Origin: Planctomycetota bacterium
GTDB lineage: Bacteria > Planctomycetota > MHYJ01 > WSZJ01
Assembly: GCA_009773755.1 (NCBI GenBank)
Contig: WSZJ01000059.1
Location: forward strand, 1-40,443
DNA: 40,443 nt
Direction: 5' to 3'
A model generated the notes under the pieces. The model ran no database searches, was not told the origin of the DNA, and saw nothing but the letters and a program-made list of their open reading frames with translations. The translations under genes and the position numbers were made by a program. This document shows, piece by piece, positions 31,484 through 39,643 of the stretch. The stretch's first letter is position 1. Each line of letters opens with the position of its first letter.

Positions 31484-32422
31484 ATGCGTTTCGCAACAGC
31501 GTCCTTCCTGGGAATCGTGCTCTTCTGCGCCTGCGAACCCGCGAAGCCCCCGCCGGCGCCCGCTCCGGTCGTCGCGCCGGTCGCGCAGACCGACCCTTTC
31601 ACCGTGAGCTTCGGCTGGACTCCCGCCGTCGGGACGCGCGAGGAAGGCGTGTTCCGGACGACGATGCGCGCGGACATCAAGATGAAAGCCCCCAACGGGC
31701 GCGAGCTCCGGAACAAGGCCGACGACGAATTCGAATTCGCCTTCACGGAAGAAACACTCAAGGTCGAAGGGCGTGCGCCGAGCGAGATCCGGCGCAAATT
31801 CTCGAAGGCGACGCGCAGGAAATCCGGAACACTCTCGACGCTCGGCGTGGAAGGCAAGTCGCTCTGGGCGAAGAAGGACTTCGACGGCGCGTGGACCTGG
31901 ACGGTCGAGGGCGGCTCGCCGCTCGCCGACGAGGACTACGCGGCGATGAGCGAGGGACTCGGCCGCCGCGGCGGCGGCGGCGGTAAGGACGGCGGCGTCG
32001 TGGACGAGGCGTTCGGCTCGGGGCGCCCCGTCAAGGTCGGCGACACCTGGCGTCCCGACATCGGCGTCCTCGCCCGACTCTACGTCGACCCCGACACCGG
32101 CGTCGACGCCGCGACGTCGAGCGCGACCTGCAAGCTCGCCTCGGCGGAGAAGCGGGGCAACTCCATCTACGGCACCGTCGACCTCAACATCGACTTCAGC
32201 GTCGTCAAGATCGGCGGCGGCAACCTCAACGAGCCCCTCCACTTCGTCCTCCGCGGCACCGTCACCGGCTGCCTCGACGGCTCTTCCCCCGACGCCGCGC
32301 TCAAGGCGACTCTCTCCATGAGGGGCCACCGGACCGCCGTGCGCCCCGGGACGGACCACACGCTGGATATCGAAATGGACCTCGACCTCACGCTCGACAC
32401 GCGCCGCTCCCTCGCGAAATGA
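31484..32422 (+). CDS. Lipoprotein of unknown function
   Basis: 312 residues from the ATG at 31484 (another ATG lies 9 bases upstream). A hydrophobic start ends in LFCAC, a lipobox, so the mature protein would begin at Cys and be membrane-anchored. A Pro/Ala linker follows. The body is beta-rich: VSFGWTPAVGTREEGVFRTTMRADIKM, DEFEFAFTEETLKVEG, AWTWTVEGGSPL, and GRPVKVGDTWRPDIG, the phrase 'vkvGdtW' seen in secreted planctomycete and myxobacterial proteins of unknown role. A glycine stretch (RRGGGGGKDGG) interrupts near 170. Starts 33 bp after nadA but has no evident link with NAD. Confidence 0.65.
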   Translation: MRFATASFLGIVLFCACEPAKPPPAPAPVVAPVAQTDPFTVSFGWTPAVGTREEGVFRTTMRADIKMKAPNGRELRNKADDEFEFAFTEETLKVEGRAPSEIRRKFSKATRRKSGTLSTLGVEGKSLWAKKDFDGAWTWTVEGGSPLADEDYAAMSEGLGRRGGGGGKDGGVVDEAFGSGRPVKVGDTWRPDIGVLARLYVDPDTGVDAATSSATCKLASAEKRGNSIYGTVDLNIDFSVVKIGGGNLNEPLHFVLRGTVTGCLDGSSPDAALKATLSMRGHRTAVRPGTDHTLDIEMDLDLTLDTRRSLAK

Positions 32423-32438
32423 CGTAGCATGCCCCGCC

Positions 32439-33500
32439 ATGAACCCTGAACCGACCGACGGCCCGCTCACGTTCGAGGAACTCCAGCTCGCCGCGCGCAA
32501 TCGCGGTATTCCGCTCGAGGCTCTTCGCCACGACATCACGCCGACCGGGATGCACTATCTGCTCGTGCATTTCGACATCCCGGATGTGGATCCGGCGACG
32601 TGGAGGCTCGAAGTCTGCGGTCACGTGAAGAAGCCGTTTCAGCTTACGCTCGAGAGTCTGCAGAAACGCCCGCGGACCGAGTTCCCCGTGACGATCGAGT
32701 GCGCGGGAAACGGCCGCGCGCGGATGACCCCGCGGCCCGTGAGCCAGCCGTGGCTGAACGAGGCGGTGAGCACGGCGGTGTGGGGCGGGACGCCGTTGGC
32801 GCCGCTTCTGGAAGAGGCCGGAGTGAAGCCGGGCGCGGTCGACGTGGTTTTCTGGGCCGCGGACCACGGGGTGGAGAAGGGATTCGAGCACGACTACGCG
32901 CGGAGCCTGACGGTCGCCGACGCGATGAGCCCCGAGATCCTGCTCGCGTACGAGATGAATGGCCGCCCGCTCGAGCCGCAGCACGGCGCGCCGCTTCGCG
33001 TGGTCGTCCCCGGCTGGTACGGGATGCAGCAGGTGAAGTGGCTGACGCGCATCGATGTGGTGCCGAAAGCCTTCGACGGGTACCAGCAGAAAATCGCGTA
33101 TCACTACAAGAAGGACAAGGCGGACCCGGGGACGCCGGTGCAGCGGATCAAGCCTCGCGCGCTGATGATCCCGCCGGGGTTTCCTGATTTCCTCACGCGC
33201 GTTCGCACGGTCGAGCGCGGGCGTGTGGCGATCCGGGGAAGAGCGTGGAGCGGCCACGCGGCGGTCGCGCGAGTCGAGTTCGGAGTCGACGGCGCCTGGC
33301 GGGACGCGGCGCTCGGCGCGGCGGTCGGACCGCACGCCTGGAGGAGCTGGTCGGTCGAGTGGGACGCGCCCGCCGGCGACCACGTTCTGACCTGCCGCGC
33401 GACCGACGCCGCCGGCAACCTCCAGCCGACCGACGCGTACTGGAACTACGCCGGCGCGGGAAACAACATGGTGCAGGACGTCCGCGTCAGCGTGCGATGA
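32439..33500 (+). CDS. Sulfite-oxidase-like molybdopterin enzyme
   Basis: 353 residues. The molybdopterin domain has LRHDITPTGMHYLLVHFDIP (30-49), the Mo-ligand Cys88 in VTIECAGNGRARM, WGGTPLAPLLEEAGVKPGA, and LAYEMNGRPLEPQHGAPLRVVVPGWYGMQQVKWLTRI, the cofactor-binding loop. Residues 240-353 form the Ig-like dimerisation domain (VAIRGRAWSGHAAVARVEFGVDG...DHVLTCRATDAAGNLQP). There is no heme domain and no Tat signal, so it is cytoplasmic or the signal is missing. Sulfite oxidation is known for relatives such as SoxC and YedY-like enzymes; the substrate here is inferred. No cytochrome partner gene is adjacent. Confidence 0.88.
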   Translation: MNPEPTDGPLTFEELQLAARNRGIPLEALRHDITPTGMHYLLVHFDIPDVDPATWRLEVCGHVKKPFQLTLESLQKRPRTEFPVTIECAGNGRARMTPRPVSQPWLNEAVSTAVWGGTPLAPLLEEAGVKPGAVDVVFWAADHGVEKGFEHDYARSLTVADAMSPEILLAYEMNGRPLEPQHGAPLRVVVPGWYGMQQVKWLTRIDVVPKAFDGYQQKIAYHYKKDKADPGTPVQRIKPRALMIPPGFPDFLTRVRTVERGRVAIRGRAWSGHAAVARVEFGVDGAWRDAALGAAVGPHAWRSWSVEWDAPAGDHVLTCRATDAAGNLQPTDAYWNYAGAGNNMVQDVRVSVR

Positions 33501-33502
33501 TC

Positions 33503-33802
33503 CTACGTCGACGACTTTCCCGCACGCGCCTTCGCGATGCGCGCGTTGCAGACCTTGATCGCCTCGTCCGTGATCTCGCGCGACGACGCATTCATCGGCT
33601 CCGAGGCCCAGTTCTTCAGGAGCTGAAAGTTGTTCGGGTGAGTCAGGTCGTCCCACGCCTTCTTCACTGCCGGTGAATCGCATCCCCATGGCCGCTTCGC
33701 CAGGCGGTCGACGATCGTCTCGCCCTCGATGGGCTCAAAGAGCGCTCGTTCCAGCGCGATCCAGTAACTCTGGATGCCGCTGATCGCGGTTTTCCCGGCC
33801 AT
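33503..33802 (-). CDS. Small conserved-looking protein of unknown function
   Basis: 99 residues from the ATG at 33802 with GAGAGGAGG upstream. Predominantly helical and soluble: ISGIQSYWIALERALFEP, ETIVDRLAKRPWGCDSPAVKKAWDDL, NFQLLKNWASEPM, ITDEAIKVCNARIAKARAG. Good composition and Shine-Dalgarno support that it is real. No family recognised; two Cys but no metal-binding pattern. Divergent from the following disulfide reductase gene (104-bp gap) and convergent with the molybdoenzyme gene. Confidence 0.65.
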   Translation of the reverse strand: MAGKTAISGIQSYWIALERALFEPIEGETIVDRLAKRPWGCDSPAVKKAWDDLTHPNNFQLLKNWASEPMNASSREITDEAIKVCNARIAKARAGKSST

Positions 33803-33906
33803 GCGCCCTCCTCTCCTGGTCCCGTTCGCATCTTACAGGACGCACGTCCGTTGTTCGCCAACGCGAACGAATCCCATTCCCGCGGCGGCGCGTACACTCT
33901 GCGGCC

Positions 33907-35421
33907 ATGCGCCACATTCCCGATGTCGTCCCCGCCGACGCGCTCAACCTCGAACTGCGCGAAAACGTGCATCCGCCGAAGCGGGAGAACCCGAAGCCGG
34001 CGCCGTCGTACAACCTGGTCGTGCTGGGGGCGGGGACGGCGGGCCTGGTGACGGCGGCGGGCGGGGCGGGGCTGGGGGCGAAAGTCGCGCTTGTCGAAAA
34101 GCACTTTCTCGGCGGCGACTGCCTGAACGTCGGGTGCGTGCCTTCGAAGGCCGTGATCCGCGCTTCGCGCGTGGTCGGCGAATTGCGGCGGGCGGCGCAA
34201 TTCGGCGTGAACGTGAAGAGCTTCGAAGTGGACTTCGGGAAGGCGATGGAGCACATGCGTCGCGTACGCACGAAGATAAGCCATCATGACTCCGTCGAGC
34301 GGTTCTCGAAGCTCGGCGTGGACATCTTCCTCGGCGAGCCGCGCTTCACGGGCCCGAACACGGTCGAGGTCGATGGGCAGACGCTGAAGTTCTCGAAGGC
34401 CGTAATCGCGACCGGGGCGCGAGCGGTGAAGCCGCCGATTCCCGGGCTGGCAGAGGCCGGATTCCTCACGAACGAAAACGTCTTCAACCTCACCGAGCGC
34501 CCGCGCCGGCTCGCCGTGATCGGCGCCGGGCCGATCGGCTGCGAACTCGCTCAGGCGTTCCAGCGGCTCGGGTGCGAAGTATCGCTTCTCGACATGGCCC
34601 CGCACATTCTCGTCCGCGAGGACGCCGACGCGGCGGAAGTCGTGCAGCGGAATTTCGTGGCCGAGGGGATCAACCTCGTGCTGAAGGCGTCCCTGAAGCT
34701 CGTGGAGAAGCGAGCTTCCGGGAAACGCATCGTCTACGCCGTCGACGGGAAGGAATCGGAACTTGAGGTCGACGAGATTCTCGTCGGAGCCGGCCGCGCG
34801 CCGAACGTCGAGGACCTGGGCCTCGAGAAAGTCGGCGTCGAGGTCGACAAGAACGGCGTCAAGGTCAACGACCGGCTCCAGACCACGAACTCCTCCATCT
34901 ACGCCGCGGGCGATGTCTGCATGCTCCACAAGTTCACGCACGCCGCCGATTTCGCCGCGCGCGCCGTACTGCAGAACGCGCTCTTCAAGGGGAGGAAGAA
35001 GCTCTCGGCGCTCACGATTCCGTGGTGCACCTATACGGACCCCGAGGTCGCGCACGTCGGGATGTACGAGAAGGACGCGAAGGAGAAGGGGCTCGAAGTC
35101 GACACGTACCTGCGCAAGTTCGACGATGTCGATCGCGCCATTGCGGACCGGGAAGAAGAAGGCTTCGTGAAGATCCACTGCCGCAAGGGGACCGGCGAGA
35201 TCGTCGGCGCGACGATCGTCGCTTCGCACGCGGGGGACATGATCAGCGAGGTCACGCTGGCGCTGACGCAGAAGATCGCGCTGGGCAGCCTGGCGAACGT
35301 GATCCACCCCTATCCGACTCAGGCCGAAGCCATCCGCCAGTGCGGCGACATGTTCAATCGCACGCGGCTGACGCCGTTCGTGAAAAAGGCTTTCGACAAG
35401 TGGCTTAGATGGACCCGATAG
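33907..35421 (+). CDS. FAD-dependent disulfide oxidoreductase (mercuric reductase/lipoamide dehydrogenase-like)
   Basis: 504 residues. FAD site GAGTAG (41-46), redox-active disulfide Cys72 and Cys77 in GGDCLNVGCVPSK, NAD(P) site VIGAGPIGCELAQAFQRLG, FAD ribityl motif SSIYAAGDVC, and the C-terminal catalytic His region HPYPTQAEAIRQ. The PTQAE form and the GCVPSKA context resemble the mercuric-reductase side of the family, but the metal-binding MerA C-terminal Cys pair is lacking and there is no NmerA domain. A 30-residue N-terminal extension (DALNLELRENVHPP) precedes the fold. The gene stands alone, so the physiological disulfide is unknown. Confidence 0.85.
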   Translation: MRHIPDVVPADALNLELRENVHPPKRENPKPAPSYNLVVLGAGTAGLVTAAGGAGLGAKVALVEKHFLGGDCLNVGCVPSKAVIRASRVVGELRRAAQFGVNVKSFEVDFGKAMEHMRRVRTKISHHDSVERFSKLGVDIFLGEPRFTGPNTVEVDGQTLKFSKAVIATGARAVKPPIPGLAEAGFLTNENVFNLTERPRRLAVIGAGPIGCELAQAFQRLGCEVSLLDMAPHILVREDADAAEVVQRNFVAEGINLVLKASLKLVEKRASGKRIVYAVDGKESELEVDEILVGAGRAPNVEDLGLEKVGVEVDKNGVKVNDRLQTTNSSIYAAGDVCMLHKFTHAADFAARAVLQNALFKGRKKLSALTIPWCTYTDPEVAHVGMYEKDAKEKGLEVDTYLRKFDDVDRAIADREEEGFVKIHCRKGTGEIVGATIVASHAGDMISEVTLALTQKIALGSLANVIHPYPTQAEAIRQCGDMFNRTRLTPFVKKAFDKWLRWTR

Positions 35422-35536
35422 TCCTGTAATTCGGAGGCCGTGAGGCGTCTCCTTCGGTGTGGCGCTCGTGTACCGGCCAGGCAGGAACTTCCCACCACGC
35501 CCTGCGTCCAATCCCCGAATCCACCGGAGATTCCCC

Positions 35537-36604
35537 TTGCGCCGCTTCGAACACGCCGTCATCGCCCTCCTCCTGGCCGCCCTGGCGGCGCTGTCTTACG
35601 TGCACTTCCTGTCGCGCATCCCCGCCGTAAACACACCAGCAGCAGGCACGCGGAGCGAAGCGCTCCCACCGTCGGTTTCTCCTCCCGTTTCCGGCCGGCA
35701 ACCGGCTGACGCGGCTCACGACGGCGCGAATCCGGCGTCCCCGCGCCAGGAATCCGACGATGAGCGCCGGGCGCGCGAATACGCCGGAACAAGACTGAAA
35801 ATGGCGGAGCTCGAAGAGTCGCAGCAATTCGACCGCCTTGTCGATCTCGCGAAGTCCCACCTGGCGGCCGGCGGCGCCGACGCTCTCTTCTGGGCCCTGT
35901 TCCCGAAACAGGAGGGAAGCGGCAACGACGAGGACCTCCGGCGGCTTGTCGCGGAATACGCGAAGGAGACCGACCCGGCGCGGCTCTGGGCGCTGGCGCA
36001 GCGGATCCGGTTCCACCTCACCGACCCGCGCGGGAGGATCTGGACGGTGGACTCGGACGCGTTTCGGGAATTCGAAAAGTGGGCTTCCGCTGAAGGCGAT
36101 CCGTACAAACGCGGATTCGCGCTGGGCTCGGCGGGCGCGACCGGCTGGGGGGACGAGTCGGCGGTCACGCGCGGCCGGCTTCTCAACGATCCCGACGAGC
36201 GCATTCGCGCGACGGCCGCCGTGCTGCTGCCGGCGCCGAACGGCGTGAGCGCGGACGAAGCGCGCCCGGTGGCGGATCGCTACCGCGAGCTGCTTGAATC
36301 GCGCGACGAAAACGTGCGCGCTTCGGCCGCAGGGAGCTTTGGACCGTGGGCGTTCCGGGAAGAGGATGTCGAGGCGCTCGTGCGCGCGGCCGGCTCCGAC
36401 TCCAGCGACGCCGTCCGAGCAAACGCGACGCGCGCCCTCGCCGCGAACGGATCCGACAAAGCGAAGCAGGCGCTAGCGGACCTTGTGAAGGACCTCTCGC
36501 AGCCGCAAGTCGTTCGCGATGCGGCGCGGCAAGGGCTGAAGGGCGCCGGGGTCGTTCCGGAGGGCCTCGAGGAAATCAAAGTCATCCGGTCCGGCGGGAA
36601 ATAA
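35537..36604 (+). CDS. Membrane-anchored HEAT-repeat protein
   Basis: 355 residues from a TTG at 35537, preceded by GGAG and followed directly by basic residues and a hydrophobic segment (HAVIALLLAALAALSYVHFL); an upstream ATG at 35459 would add 26 unlikely residues. The rest is helical. A Pro-rich linker is followed by LVDLAKSHLAAGGADALFWALFP and ADEARPVADRYRELLESRDENVRASAAGSFGPW, DVEALVRAAGSDSSDAVRANATRALAANG, QALADLVKDLSQPQVVRDAARQGLKG, which are HEAT/PBS-lyase repeats. It likely acts as an extracytoplasmic scaffold. Function unknown. Confidence 0.65.
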   Translation: MRRFEHAVIALLLAALAALSYVHFLSRIPAVNTPAAGTRSEALPPSVSPPVSGRQPADAAHDGANPASPRQESDDERRAREYAGTRLKMAELEESQQFDRLVDLAKSHLAAGGADALFWALFPKQEGSGNDEDLRRLVAEYAKETDPARLWALAQRIRFHLTDPRGRIWTVDSDAFREFEKWASAEGDPYKRGFALGSAGATGWGDESAVTRGRLLNDPDERIRATAAVLLPAPNGVSADEARPVADRYRELLESRDENVRASAAGSFGPWAFREEDVEALVRAAGSDSSDAVRANATRALAANGSDKAKQALADLVKDLSQPQVVRDAARQGLKGAGVVPEGLEEIKVIRSGGK

Positions 36605-36606
36605 TC

Positions 36607-36641
36607 GCGGGGGGAAGCGCCCTCGCGGACGCTCCCCCCGC
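36607..36641. terminator. Bidirectional hairpin terminator
   Basis: 36607-36619 (GCGGGGGGAAGCG) pairs with 36630-36641 apart from one unpaired A, giving a 12-bp GC-rich stem and 10-base loop. It lies 3 bp after the HEAT gene and 6 bp before the end of the convergent Cys-rich gene, so it can serve both. No T-run follows. Confidence 0.6.
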
Positions 36642-36646
36642 CTCGC

Positions 36647-36985
36647 TTACTTCCCGAACATGATCCCGGCCATTTTGGCGCCGAGATCCGTCTTCGCCTT
36701 CGCTTCCGACAGCTTCGACATCCACACCGCGCCCATCGCCTCGACGACGGCATCGGCGCCCGCGTCGATCTTCGGGCCCCACGCCTTGACGATGCGGGAC
36801 TTGAGGGCGTCGACGTGCGCCTGTTTCAGCGCGGCCGAAAAGGATGAACACCAGAGCATCTTCGCGCAGGCGACGGGATCGCCGCCGCACTCGCCGCCGC
36901 AGGGGCACTTGCCCGATTCGCAGCACGAGGAATTCGAAGCGGTCTGGGTGGAGCAGGACTCGCCGGAGCAGCAGTCTGTGGACAT
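36647..36985 (-). CDS. Small Cys-rich protein (metal-binding type) next to a TetR gene
   Basis: 112 residues. I took the ATG at 36985 because GAGAGGAGA lies 7 bases upstream; a TTG at 37003 is possible. The first 50 residues hold ten Cys in CC, CxxC and CxC-type spacing (TDCCSGESC, SSCCESGKCPCGGECGG, ACAKMLWCSS). The second half is a Cys-free helical domain (DALKSRIVKAWGPKIDAGADAVVEAMGAVWMSKL). The N-terminal cluster suggests binding of soft metals or a thiol-redox role; this is inference. It lies immediately downstream of the TetR gene, with a palindromic operator in between, so it is the probable regulated target. Confidence 0.75.
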   Translation of the reverse strand: MSTDCCSGESCSTQTASNSSCCESGKCPCGGECGGDPVACAKMLWCSSFSAALKQAHVDALKSRIVKAWGPKIDAGADAVVEAMGAVWMSKLSEAKAKTDLGAKMAGIMFGK

Positions 36986-37052
36986 GGCACGGTCTCCTCT
37001 CAAGGGTTTCCGAAATGTGAAGGGCCTCGGTGGCCCTGCGCTTTAGCTATAT

Positions 37053-37070
37053 ATACCAACTGGTTGGTAT
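37053..37070. promoter_or_regulatory. Perfect-arm palindromic operator between TetR gene and Cys-rich gene
   Basis: ATACCAAC (37053-37060) and GTTGGTAT (37063-37070) are exact inverted copies with a 2-base centre. The 18-bp size and sequence are typical of TetR-family operators. It lies 19 bp after the TetR stop and 67 bp upstream of the Cys-rich start, next to a TATATAT tract that could serve as a -10 box on the minus strand. The TetR protein next door is the obvious binder. Confidence 0.72.
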
Positions 37071-37089
37071 CTTTATTCCCGAAACAAGA

Positions 37090-37695
37090 TCACTTCCCGC
37101 ACAGCCCCTTCAGGTATGCCCGGAAGTGGCGCACGTTTCTCGCCACGACCGCCGGGTCCCGCTGCGCTTTCGTCAGCAGGAGGGAACCCTCCAGAACCGC
37201 GATGAAGTGCTCCGCCACTTCATGCGGATCCCAGGCGGCCCTTGGCGCCACCGACTTCTTCGCCGCCGCAAGAACTTCCCCGAACTTCTCCGTCCACGAC
37301 CGGAACCCGCTGCAGCACTGCGACCGGATGGCGGAGTTGCAATCGCACATTTCCGCCGCGAAGCCGCCGAGGAGGCAGCCCCGGGACGCCTCGGGATCCT
37401 TCGCGATCTGTTCGACCGCGTCGAGATACCCGAGCACGCGCTTCCAGGGGTCCTTGTCGAGGCCGATGGCGAGCTCGAACTTCCACTCCATTTTCGTGCA
37501 GAAGCGCTGGAGGGCGGCGCGGCCGAGTTCGTCCTTCGACTCGAAGTAATGGAAGAAGGAGCCCTTGGTGACGCCCGCCTCGGCGCAGATCGCGTCTACG
37601 GAGGTCCCGTTATAGCCCTGCGAGAGCATCAGCGACGTGGCGGCGTCGAGGAGCTTTTCGCGGGTCTTCGGGTTGAGGGCGGCGGTGCGGGGCAT
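37090..37695 (-). CDS. TetR-family transcriptional regulator
   Basis: 201 residues. The N-terminal helix-turn-helix is typical: REKLLDAATSLMLSQGYNGTSVDAICAEAGVTKGSFFHYFESKDEL (residues 12-57). The ligand domain is helical, with Cys residues in RGCLLGGFAAEMCDCNSAIRSQCCSGF (about 106-132), an unusually Cys-rich patch that could make it thiol- or metal-responsive. By position it represses the Cys-rich gene through the palindrome at 37053-37070. Its own start is preceded by a plausible promoter. Ligand not known. Confidence 0.87.
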   Translation of the reverse strand: MPRTAALNPKTREKLLDAATSLMLSQGYNGTSVDAICAEAGVTKGSFFHYFESKDELGRAALQRFCTKMEWKFELAIGLDKDPWKRVLGYLDAVEQIAKDPEASRGCLLGGFAAEMCDCNSAIRSQCCSGFRSWTEKFGEVLAAAKKSVAPRAAWDPHEVAEHFIAVLEGSLLLTKAQRDPAVVARNVRHFRAYLKGLCGK

Positions 37696-37711
37696 AGGCG
37701 TACCGTTTAGT

Positions 37712-37739
37712 ATGTTAACCCATCCCGGTCCTGCGTCAA
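37712..37739 (-). promoter_or_regulatory. Possible promoter of the TetR gene
   Basis: On the minus strand TTGACG (complement of 37734-37739) is followed 16 bases later by TAACAT (37712-37717); CATACT at 19 bases is an alternative. A short imperfect palindrome, GTACCGTTTAGTAT (37700-37713), lies at its downstream end and might be a weaker autoregulatory site, although it differs from the operator at 37053. Confidence 0.4.
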
Positions 37740-37770
37740 GCTCCGAATCCGGAAATTGCGCGGCGCGGGA

Positions 37771-38490
37771 TCAGGCCTGCTCGAGACGCGCTTTCGCCGA
37801 CTTTCCCCAGTTGATCAGCGACGCCTCCTCGCGTCCCCAGCGCACGACTTTCCACGTAGCGTTCATGCCGCGCTGACGGGTGCGCAGGAAGACCAGGCTC
37901 GCCGGCTCGAGGGAGCGTTCTGTCCAGGAAGCGGGGAGAAAGGCTTTCGCCCGAAGGACGGGGTCGGCCGTGCGAAGCGGAAAGGGCAGCTCGCTCGAGA
38001 ACGCTGAGATCGCGGCGACGTTCAACTCGAGTCCGTATGCCTCCATCGTGGCGTTGACGGAATACACGCGGCCGCGAACGGCTGGTTGCGGCACCCGGAT
38101 GAGCCGCTCTTTCTCCGCGACCACGGAAAGCCCGGGCGTCTTCAGCTCGCTTCCCACAGGCACGCGGGCGCCCGCCTTGATGCGGGCCCGGCGGAATTCA
38201 CCATCCAGGCTGCAGACCCAGGCCATGCGGACCAGACTGTCCGAACGCCCCACCCGGGCGAGGACGAACGTGTGCGGGCGGCCCTCTTCCGGCGCGTCGT
38301 CGGCGCGCAGGTAGACGACGGAATCGTCGGCGGCCACGCACGCGACGAGATGGTTCTTGCGGAGGAGGCTTCCCGGTTCCGTGTCGGCACGGATTTCGAT
38401 CCACTCGCCCGGTGCCGTCCGCGACAGGTCGAGGTGGCGGAACTGGTGCTCGCGGACGTCAGCCGCCGCCGCGGGCGCGGGGTCCGTCAT
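37771..38490 (-). CDS. Unknown protein coupled to Xaa-Pro peptidase
   Basis: 239 residues. Its ATG at 38490 overlaps the peptidase stop as ATGA, so the two are translated together. Beta-rich and soluble: FRHLDLSRTAPGEWIEIRADTEPGSLLRKNHLVACVAADDSVVYLRAD, VGSELKTPGLSVVAEKERLIRV, RVYSVNATMEAYGLELNVAAI, and a basic end (NATWKVVRWGREEASLINWGKSAKARLEQA). No catalytic motif or known fold is evident. A chaperone, regulatory or structural role is all that context can suggest. The frame continues open upstream inside the peptidase gene, but that part is out of register with any protein. Confidence 0.65.
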   Translation of the reverse strand: MTDPAPAAAADVREHQFRHLDLSRTAPGEWIEIRADTEPGSLLRKNHLVACVAADDSVVYLRADDAPEEGRPHTFVLARVGRSDSLVRMAWVCSLDGEFRRARIKAGARVPVGSELKTPGLSVVAEKERLIRVPQPAVRGRVYSVNATMEAYGLELNVAAISAFSSELPFPLRTADPVLRAKAFLPASWTERSLEPASLVFLRTRQRGMNATWKVVRWGREEASLINWGKSAKARLEQA

Positions 38491-39584
38491 TTCTCGACGA
38501 GGACTTCCGCGCCGCGGTCGGTGACGAGCACGTCGTTTTCGTGCCGCACGCCGAATTTTCCGGGAAGGTAGATCCCGGGCTCGACCGTCACCACGTTCCC
38601 CGCGGAAAGCCGCCGCCGGTTCCCCTTCACCAGGTACGGCTGCTCGTGCACATCCATCCCGAGGCCGTGGCCGGTGCGGTGCGTGAAGAACTCGCCGTAG
38701 CCGCTTTTCTCGATGACTTTCCGCGCGGCAGCGTCGACGTCTTCGCACGGGACTCCGGGTCCGGCGATGTCCACCGCCGCGTCGTGCGCGCGCTTCACGA
38801 CCTGCATCACTTTTTTCACCTCGCCGGCCGGCTCGCCGCCGAACACAAACGTCCGCGTGATGTCCCCCTGGTAGCCGCCGAACGACGTCCCGCAGTCGAG
38901 CAGGACGACGTCCCCCCTGGCGAGCTTGCGCAGCCCCGGGCTTCCGTGCGGGATCGCGGCCGATGGGCCGAACTGCGCGAGCGCCCAGGCGGGCTCCTTG
39001 CTGCCGAACGTCAGCGCCGACTGCAGCATCCCCGCGACTTCCGCTTCCGTCACGCCGGGCCGAAGCGCGTTGACGACGCCCTCGCGCGCGTCGTGCGTGA
39101 GGCGGATCGCGTGGCGCAGGAGCGCGAGTTCCGCCGCTGATTTCCGTGAGCGCAAAGCGTCCATCACCTCTTCGTCCGGGATCAGATCCAGCCGGTCGTC
39201 CGCCCGCGCGAGCCGCGCGCTCGTCACGACGTCCGTCGACGCTTCCATCACCACAACCCGCGCGCGTGTCCGGGGCTTCGACAGCCGGTCCGCCACGAGC
39301 CGGAAGGGATTCTGGTCCTCGTCCCACGTCCGGACTTCCGCGAAGAGCCGGTTATGCACGAGCCGGTCGCGTTCGAATCCGGGGGCGACGATCTCGGGCT
39401 GGCCCTCGGAGGGGACGAGAAGCGCGATGAGGCGTTCGGAGCGGTGCACGTCGAGCCCGGTCAGGTAGAGGAAATTCGTCCCGGGGAGGCAGAGGAACGC
39501 CTCGGCTTCGGCGGCGACGACGAGTTCCTGCAGGCGCTGGAGGCGCTCGGCATAAAGGGTGCCGGGAAGTCGTCGATCGGGCAT
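38487..39584 (-). CDS. Xaa-Pro aminopeptidase (M24, PepP/PepQ type)
   Basis: 365 residues. Residues 8-130 form the creatinase-like N-domain (FLCLPGTNFLYLTGLDVHRSERLIALLVPSEG). The pita-bread catalytic domain carries the five metal ligands: two Asp in LLDCGTSFGGYQGDITR, His in THRTGHGLGMDVHEQPY, Glu in VVTVEPGIY and Glu in VRHENDVLV. Such enzymes remove N-terminal residues before Pro. No signal peptide, so cytoplasmic. The stop overlaps the start of the next gene, and its start lies 59 bp from the divergent HAD gene. Confidence 0.92.
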   Translation of the reverse strand: MPDRRLPGTLYAERLQRLQELVVAAEAEAFLCLPGTNFLYLTGLDVHRSERLIALLVPSEGQPEIVAPGFERDRLVHNRLFAEVRTWDEDQNPFRLVADRLSKPRTRARVVVMEASTDVVTSARLARADDRLDLIPDEEVMDALRSRKSAAELALLRHAIRLTHDAREGVVNALRPGVTEAEVAGMLQSALTFGSKEPAWALAQFGPSAAIPHGSPGLRKLARGDVVLLDCGTSFGGYQGDITRTFVFGGEPAGEVKKVMQVVKRAHDAAVDIAGPGVPCEDVDAAARKVIEKSGYGEFFTHRTGHGLGMDVHEQPYLVKGNRRRLSAGNVVTVEPGIYLPGKFGVRHENDVLVTDRGAEVLVEK

Positions 39585-39643
39585 GCGTTCCTCGACGGGC
39601 GGTTTTGACGAGTATAATCCGCGGCCTCAGGGGGGGCGAGCGA

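Noticed and set aside
30608-32539. Very long minus-strand frame opposite nadA and the lipoprotein
   Set aside because: Shadow frame dominated by Arg, Val and Ala; nadA is unmistakable on the plus strand.
33664-35562. Long minus-strand frame opposite the disulfide reductase
   Set aside because: Shadow of a clear enzyme gene; no motif of its own.
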